A stretch of DNA of 64,000 bases, taken from Capillidium heterosporum. Its lineage: Eukaryota > Entomophthoromycota > Entomophthoromycetes > Entomophthorales > Capillidiaceae. Positions 58,867 through 64,000 of the stretch are shown here, in pieces. Made by a program: the position numbers and the translations under genes. Under the pieces are notes generated by a model. It was not told the origin of the DNA and did no database searches. It saw only the letters and a list, made by a program, of their open reading frames with translations. The stretch lies in assembly GCA_016630905.1 (NCBI GenBank), contig WBMQ01000001.1, positions 1,054,001 through 1,118,000 on the forward strand. The letters run 5' to 3'. The first letter of the stretch is position 1. Each line of letters opens with the position of its first letter.

Positions 58867-61859
58867 CTACGACAACCCAAAGCTACTGGTAACATCCTCC
58901 AAGTTATCCTGATTGTACGGGGATATACTGGAAAGGATAGAATCAAACTGATCGAGCCACATTATGAGCTGGTTGCCAAGCTCGTCGATACTATTATCTA
59001 AACCTTGGAGGGTATGCATCGGAGTACCGTTCCGGTTATCGTACTTGGAAATGCTTTCGGAACTAGGTTGTAAGGAGCTAGCGGACAATAAGTCCCAAGT
59101 GACAGGAGTTCCACTCGTATTTAGAAGTTGGTATGCATTTGGGGAGTGTGTGGAGTCAGAACGGTGGACCAGCTTACTGATGCTAGATGGTTCCGATGTT
59201 TTGAGCCTGGATTGAGGCAATTTCTAGGCACATTTTAAATATAAGAGTATAAAATAAATTTACCGTATTTATGGTTGGGACTATCTTTAAAGTAGGGCGG
59301 CTCTTAGGGCTGATAGTCTTAGTATTAAGCTGAGAGTGCTCTTGGCTTGGCTTGATGGTGTTCTCTGACTTCAAATATAATTGATCGGGAGCACTGTATC
59401 CTAAAAACAAGCTGGAGGCACTTTCGGACGTAGTGTAAGTGGAATTTACGTTGTCAGGGGGCGACAGTGGCGGGGATGTAGAGAGATTCCTATCGTTGAG
59501 TATCGTACGCAATGTTCGTACCGAGTGATTCTGCTTGATTAGAGACTCCTTTTGGGCAATTTGCGATCGCAGTGGCTTGTTGACATGGGAAAAGGATTTG
59601 GATCTCCTTCGATTCGAGTTTGGTTTGATCATCGGAGCTAAACTAGACTTTTCGGAGTAGGACGGATCGGGTTGTGGAGAAGTATCGCTCCTCTGTAAGC
59701 TATGCTTTATAGTGTTGGATTCTTCAATCTCGACCGATTGAAATACTGAAAACTCTGACCCATTATCTTGGCTAATCTTTGCTTTTAACGGCTTCAAAAA
59801 ATTGCCTTCCTTGGAATTCGAATCTAGTATAACTATTTGGTTGGATTCTTCAGATGACCTGTTACCCCCATGGGTAGACTTTTCTAGGGAGCCAAAGGTT
59901 GGTGCTCGGTTCCTACCGCTAGTCGGTCTTAAAGCTGATTTTGGAGGGTAGGCTGGTGGTGATGACGAAGGCTGTGGCGTCACTAGTTGAGGAGATGATG
60001 CAGTAGCAGCTAATTTCTTCTGGAGTTGAGTAAGTGGTGATTCGGAGGGAAGTGTACTGCTTGCGGCTACTTCTTTAAAGTTCCTAGAAGAGTCTTGCTC
60101 AATTGATGAAGTTGAGCTTGTAAACTGATGAAGGATGGAGGTAGAGAGCTCAGAACTAGCATAGTACGCCTCAGTAACCTCAGTCTTTTTAGCTTCAGGA
60201 ATGGGAATAGGCAATGTAGAAGTTTGTGAACCATTTGCTTTTGCGCCATCTGAAAATAACTTTGCTAATGGGTGGTTGTCTTCTTGCTGGTTTTCAAATT
60301 TTCCAGGGGTTAATACAAGCTGCGACTGGTCGGCTTGATCCGGAATCGCTATCCTCCGCTGGGTTGTAGAAATCTCAGCCCTCATTGTCCTAGACGAGTT
60401 TCCGATTGTTGTAGATGATTTAGCAAAGCTATCGCTCATATTTTCTAAATCCGAGTATACCTTATTAGCTGATCTAATAGTCTATACAAATATTAATATC
60501 TTGAAAGCTGCAATATTATCACATCAAAGTTCCAAACTGATTCGTCTTCAGAATTGCTACTTTGGCTACTATACTTTTAGCAATTTATAAAGTCAGTGTC
60601 TTCTTACCTATCATCATCTGGTACACTTTGAGAGGCAATGTAGGAAGCTCTAGTAGAACGACTGGATTTGTATTTTTCATGACGAATAACCAGTTCTTTC
60701 AATATGGTATATGGAACTTTGCTATGCATCTTTATAAACTTATGTTTCAACAACTCTTCCGCCGTGGGTCTCTAATTAAAATAGTTAAGGCCAAGGTTTC
60801 TATAAGGTAGAATATGTAACATTATATATCTAATTAGCATTTACATACCTCATCCGGCTTTGGAGTTAGACAGGACGCCACAAATTCCTTTATTAATGTA
60901 GAAAATGGGCCCGTTAGTTTTGGAGGCTTACCTTGCGCCAACATCATCAACGCTGTTTTAGGATCGTGTTCTGCATACGGAGGGTTTCCCAAGGCGATTT
61001 CGTACACAGTTATTCCCAGCGACCAAATATCAGCTTTTAAATTGTAAGGACTCCCCTCTCTAATAACCTCAGGTGCCATCCAGTAAGGTGTACCTACAAA
61101 AGAATATCTTTGTACTGAGTTCTGGGTAATAGCCCTGGCGATCCCAAAATCACACAGCTGTACTTGACCAGTCTCTGTTAATAAAATGTTGGCGGCTATT
61201 AAAATTAGTTGCTGAAATTCTTGAAAACAGATACCTTTGATATCTCTGTGTATAATTCCCTGTTTGTGTATATAGTCGAGGGCCAGCAATACTTCACGAA
61301 TTATTATGGAGATTAATCTTTCGTCAATGATGGTAGATTTCATCTATATAATTGTCAAATAAATGGATTGTTTAGTTAAAGTACATTTAAAATGAAAGAT
61401 CAAACAAATTTTGTTACCAAGCCTCGAATAGAACCACCAGCTGCATAGTCCATTATTACCCAAAGTTTCGAGCCCTCTAAAAAGGATCCATGATATCTGG
61501 TAATGTTGCAGGTATTCGAGCCTTGGAGTTGGGATAGCAACGATATTTCTCTCTGAATATCTGCAATTTCTTCTTCGTCAGTATCCAAATTCAATATCTT
61601 GATGGCAACAACTCTTGCATTCCTTCGATCCATGCTATTAAGTATTCGTTTAAAATAGTGAATTGATACATTTATAGAGTCGAATTCAAAAAGCAAACAA
61701 TAAACTTTGTAGAAAGCAAACATTATAACTGAAATAATACCCTTTATAAACTTCTCCATAAGCACCGCGGCCAACACATTCTAGGCGTGTATACATATTT
61801 GAGGCACCAACCGAAGCTATATTTTGCTGATTCGTTAATTGTGGTGAGCTGACTATCAT
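58867..61859 (-). CDS. Ste20-group protein kinase, Nak1/Kic1-like
   Basis: Eight exons: complement(61741..61859, 61418..61634, 61235..61343, 60849..61195, 60608..60771, 60523..60568, 59264..60481, 58867..59223) give 858 aa. The kinase domain is N-terminal: [12 protein letters not shown] (29-40), VVAIK with Lys52, HRDIKAANIL (144-153), DFG (164-166), and [10 protein letters not shown] in the activation segment. The insert [22 protein letters not shown] and the position of the domain match fungal Nak1/Kic1/Sid1-type germinal-centre kinases, which act in the morphogenesis (MOR/RAM) or septation pathways. The remaining 560 residues are Ser/Thr/Pro-rich and low in structure, ending with a short hydrophobic helical segment. 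The 46-bp exon 6 is needed to keep phase. Confidence 0.88.
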
Positions 61860-62595
61860 TGTTGTAATTTCGAATTGTTGGTATTAATTAGTTTCAAGGT
61901 CCACCTAGAAAGAACTGTCAATTTATTTTCCATCTAAAACAAACCAGATTCCTGTTCAAAGTCCAAGACTGCTTTATGACAATTTGAATGAAAATATGCA
62001 CCGTTTATTTGTTGAAAATGCTCAATTAGCAGCATATAGAAATTAGAAACCGGTAGTGGAATTTATATATACCTAGTATAGGAATAATTCAAGAAGCCCA
62101 CCAAATAGCAACATACTATTGTGTATATATATTATTTATATAACGTGAGCCTGGATTCCAATCTTTGGCTTTTGCATTTTTGCTAACTTTTATACAAAGC
62201 AGTTAAACCGCTATGGAAATAGCTTATTATAATGTTGAGGGTTCTATAATGTAAGGCTAAAATTTCAAGGTTGAAATGGCAGAATGGAGATCATCGATAA
62301 CATATTGTATAAATAGGAGTTTTTTTGAAAAGTTATAAAATATTTAATCTATAGTAGTTTTAAAATTGGCTATTTAAAATATGTAAACCCTTATTACACC
62401 TTCATAATTTAAATAGCTTTTGAATGGAACGGTATTAAATCAAGCAACATCATTAATTTCAAACTATAAAGCCTTTTATACACATCAGATAATACAATAT
62501 GAAGTTTAAAACATATAATTTCTTTATAATTAGCCTAATCAACAAATTACAAGAAAAGAAGCAAGGAATTAGCTTAACAAAATTTAATGTCCTAT
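61860..62595. other. intergenic
   Basis: AT-rich, with no supportable gene. It contains the kinase upstream region and the presumed 3' end of COX6A. Confidence 0.5.
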
Positions 62596-63091
62596 TTATT
62601 CCTGAGGAGGATCCATGTTTATCTTGGGATTGTGGAAAAGAGTGTGGTCGCCTAGCGAAATTCAAAAAAATGCAAAATATTAAAGTGTTACCATCTCCGA
62701 AGGGGAAGCTCTACAAAATAAAACATTAGTTCAATTCAACTTAAATAGATACCTTCTTGCGGAGGCGCAGATGAGGCCAAGCCTTGTACTCGTAAGGGTG
62801 GTGGGCTACGTGCTCCTCGTGCTCCTTAGCCAGGCGGTAGGCATTGTAGGCAGCCAAAATGACGATGGGGGTAGCTACGTAGAGGGAGATTAAACGCCAG
62901 GTGTTGGTGGCCTCTTTATAAAAAGTTAATAAACAATAAAACTTGAATTTACTCTTAGCATGTTCGCGGGTATGCTGGAGCTCGTGGAAGTAGGCGTTGT
63001 TGGCGTCGTGCTTGGCAGCGTTGGCGAAACTACGGACTGAAGTCTTATTCAATCCGGACAATTTAACAAACTGGGCTAAACGGGAAGTCAT
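62596..63091 (-). CDS. cytochrome c oxidase subunit VIa (Cox13)
   Basis: Four exons: complement(62953..63091, 62753..62913, 62692..62710, 62596..62651) give 124 aa. A mitochondrial presequence-like start (MTSRLAQFVKLSGLNKTSVRSFA) is followed by a Trp-containing lead-in (NTWRLISLYVATPIVIL, membrane helix) and H-x-Y-x-Y-K-x-W-P. The C-terminus SFPFGDGDHTLFHNPKIN is the family's FPWGDG-x-TLF-N motif, assembled only by splicing a 19-nt exon between two short introns. Without those splices the protein would stop early after RKK. The subunit regulates complex IV in the inner membrane. An in-frame Met ten residues upstream (63121) is a possible alternative start. Confidence 0.92.
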
Positions 63092-63743
63092 TTCTTTAGT
63101 TCTAGTGAAAAAGGTAAACATCTCAGATCTTGATAATTTTTCATCAGTTCGATCCCATATTCGATGTTGATTGGTTGAATTTCATCATCCAATTCTCTCA
63201 AGATTTTTTGCAAGTGATGGAACGTTTGAATTAGTATGCCATTACTCAAAGTCCGAAAAAACTTGGCCTATTGTTTAATCAAAGAAATAGGTAAAAGGGC
63301 AAATTTAATATGTAAGGATTGGACTTTAGGTTAGAATCAAAAGCTATATAGGATTCACTACATATACTTTTATCTAACATTAATCGATATCAAACGTGGA
63401 TGAGTCTTTCATGTAGCAAGTAAGATAGACAGTACAAATCACATTTCTTTTTGAAAAGGTCCTATACATGATAAATAGATATACATAAACCCCTCCCGCC
63501 TGTATGTCAATGATGTCTAGTACCCCTAATTACACTATATGCATGGGCATCTTGATGTGACTTTGTTTACTAAGCACCTACCTCTTCAAAGTTTTAATGA
63601 TAACATACATCCATTCATTGTCCACCAGCATCACGACACTTTTCAATTCCAACCAATCATAAATTACCATTTTGGAGTACTTTTAAGCCTGAAATTTAAA
63701 TCAAATCCTACCCAACTAACTTTATCTTCAAGTTGATTTCAAC
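63092..63743. promoter_or_regulatory. divergent upstream region COX6A / UBL gene
   Basis: 652 bp between two divergently transcribed genes. No gene is supported inside. The 65-codon frame at 63539-63736 ends just before the UBL start codon and looks like leader sequence. Confidence 0.4.
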
Positions 63744-64000
63744 ATGGAACTAAACTACTTAAATGAAGCACCTGAAGGTGAACACAGCTTGATCGAATTA
63801 CGACTGAGCACCAACCAAAGTGGCGATTTGCAAAGCTATTTTGCCTTTATTCAACCTAGCTCAACCGTCTTAAGACTAAAGCACCTCATCAAAGCTAAAT
63901 TACCGTCCAAACCGAGGGTACGAGTTCAAGGCTTGATCTTTGGTGGAAAGTTGTTGGCCAACAACGAAATTTTCGGTGAAATATTGAAAGATGTAAGGGT
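63744..64000 (+). CDS. ubiquitin-like-domain protein, 5' part
   Basis: ATG at 63744. The first exon probably ends at 63992, where GAT is followed by the donor gtaaggg, giving 83 codons; the gene continues outside the window. After a short acidic start the sequence SLIELRLSTNQSG, TVLRLKHLIKAKLP, RVRVQGLIFGGKLLANN and FGEILKD follows the beta-beta-alpha-beta plan of a ubiquitin-like domain, with R-x-x-x-Q-x-L-I-F-G-G-K-L-L corresponding to the ubiquitin R-L-I-F-A-G-K-Q-L region. This fits HERPUD-like or Dsc3-like UBL proteins of ER-associated degradation, but the distinguishing C-terminal membrane segments are not in the window. Confidence 0.65.
   Translation, partial: MELNYLNEAPEGEHSLIELRLSTNQSGDLQSYFAFIQPSSTVLRLKHLIKAKLPSKPRVRVQGLIFGGKLLANNEIFGEILKDVR

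Noticed and set aside
62499-62729. 76-codon plus-strand frame
   Set aside because: It is antisense to the last two exons and introns of COX6A, whose conserved C-terminus explains the sequence.
1-64000. CRISPR arrays, rRNA and tRNA genes
   Set aside because: None seen: no regularly spaced repeats of that kind and no recognisable rRNA or tRNA cores noticed by eye. A tRNA covariance-model scan was not possible.

Overview
The window looks like part of a fungal nuclear genome. It is AT-rich, its genes carry many short GT-AG introns (about 30-110 bp), and it holds fungus-typical genes such as the chitin synthase export factor CHS7, a Nak1/Kic1-type kinase, ARP5 and the Cox13 form of cytochrome oxidase subunit VIa. 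The lineage cannot be named from sequence alone.

There are two compartments. From about 49.8 kb to the end it is compact and housekeeping: a Pro/Ser/Thr-rich secreted protein, ARP5 (INO80 complex, 13 exons) head-to-head with a TCF25/Rqc1 homologue (14 exons), CHS7 (6 exons), a Nak1/Kic1-like Ste20-group kinase (8 exons), COX6A/COX13 with a 19-nt micro-exon, and the first exon of a ubiquitin-like-domain protein cut by the window end.

Positions 1-49.8 kb are gene-poor and rearranged. Their main feature is a giant inverted repeat: a left arm at 3242-16419 and a right arm at 28006-41038, about 13 kb each and near-identical, around an 11.6 kb spacer. Each arm carries the same three intact multi-exon genes: a Src1/Heh/MAN1-like inner-nuclear-membrane protein, a small probable secreted protein and a Thr-rich protein. 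Each also carries a decayed membrane-protein locus. A third, diverged and frameshifted copy of that locus abuts the inner end of the right arm, with a perfect short palindrome at the junction. A dead IS630/Tc1-type transposase relic lies just outside the right arm.

The spacer holds an inositol monophosphatase gene with two 1-nt frameshifts, an intact Cys-rich secreted protein, a decayed ADF/cofilin gene, an uncharacterised tubby/LURP-like single-exon gene whose paralogue lies outside the right arm at 42.3 kb, and other relics. The right flank (43.8-49.8 kb) contains one intact DUF2423-type nucleolar protein gene, then degenerate F-box/LRR-like reading frames whose in-frame stops are almost all TAA/TAG, as expected if CAA/CAG codons mutated by C-to-T (RIP-like or methylation-driven decay). 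Exon models were built by eye from splice-site phase and family conservation, without alignment software or transcripts.
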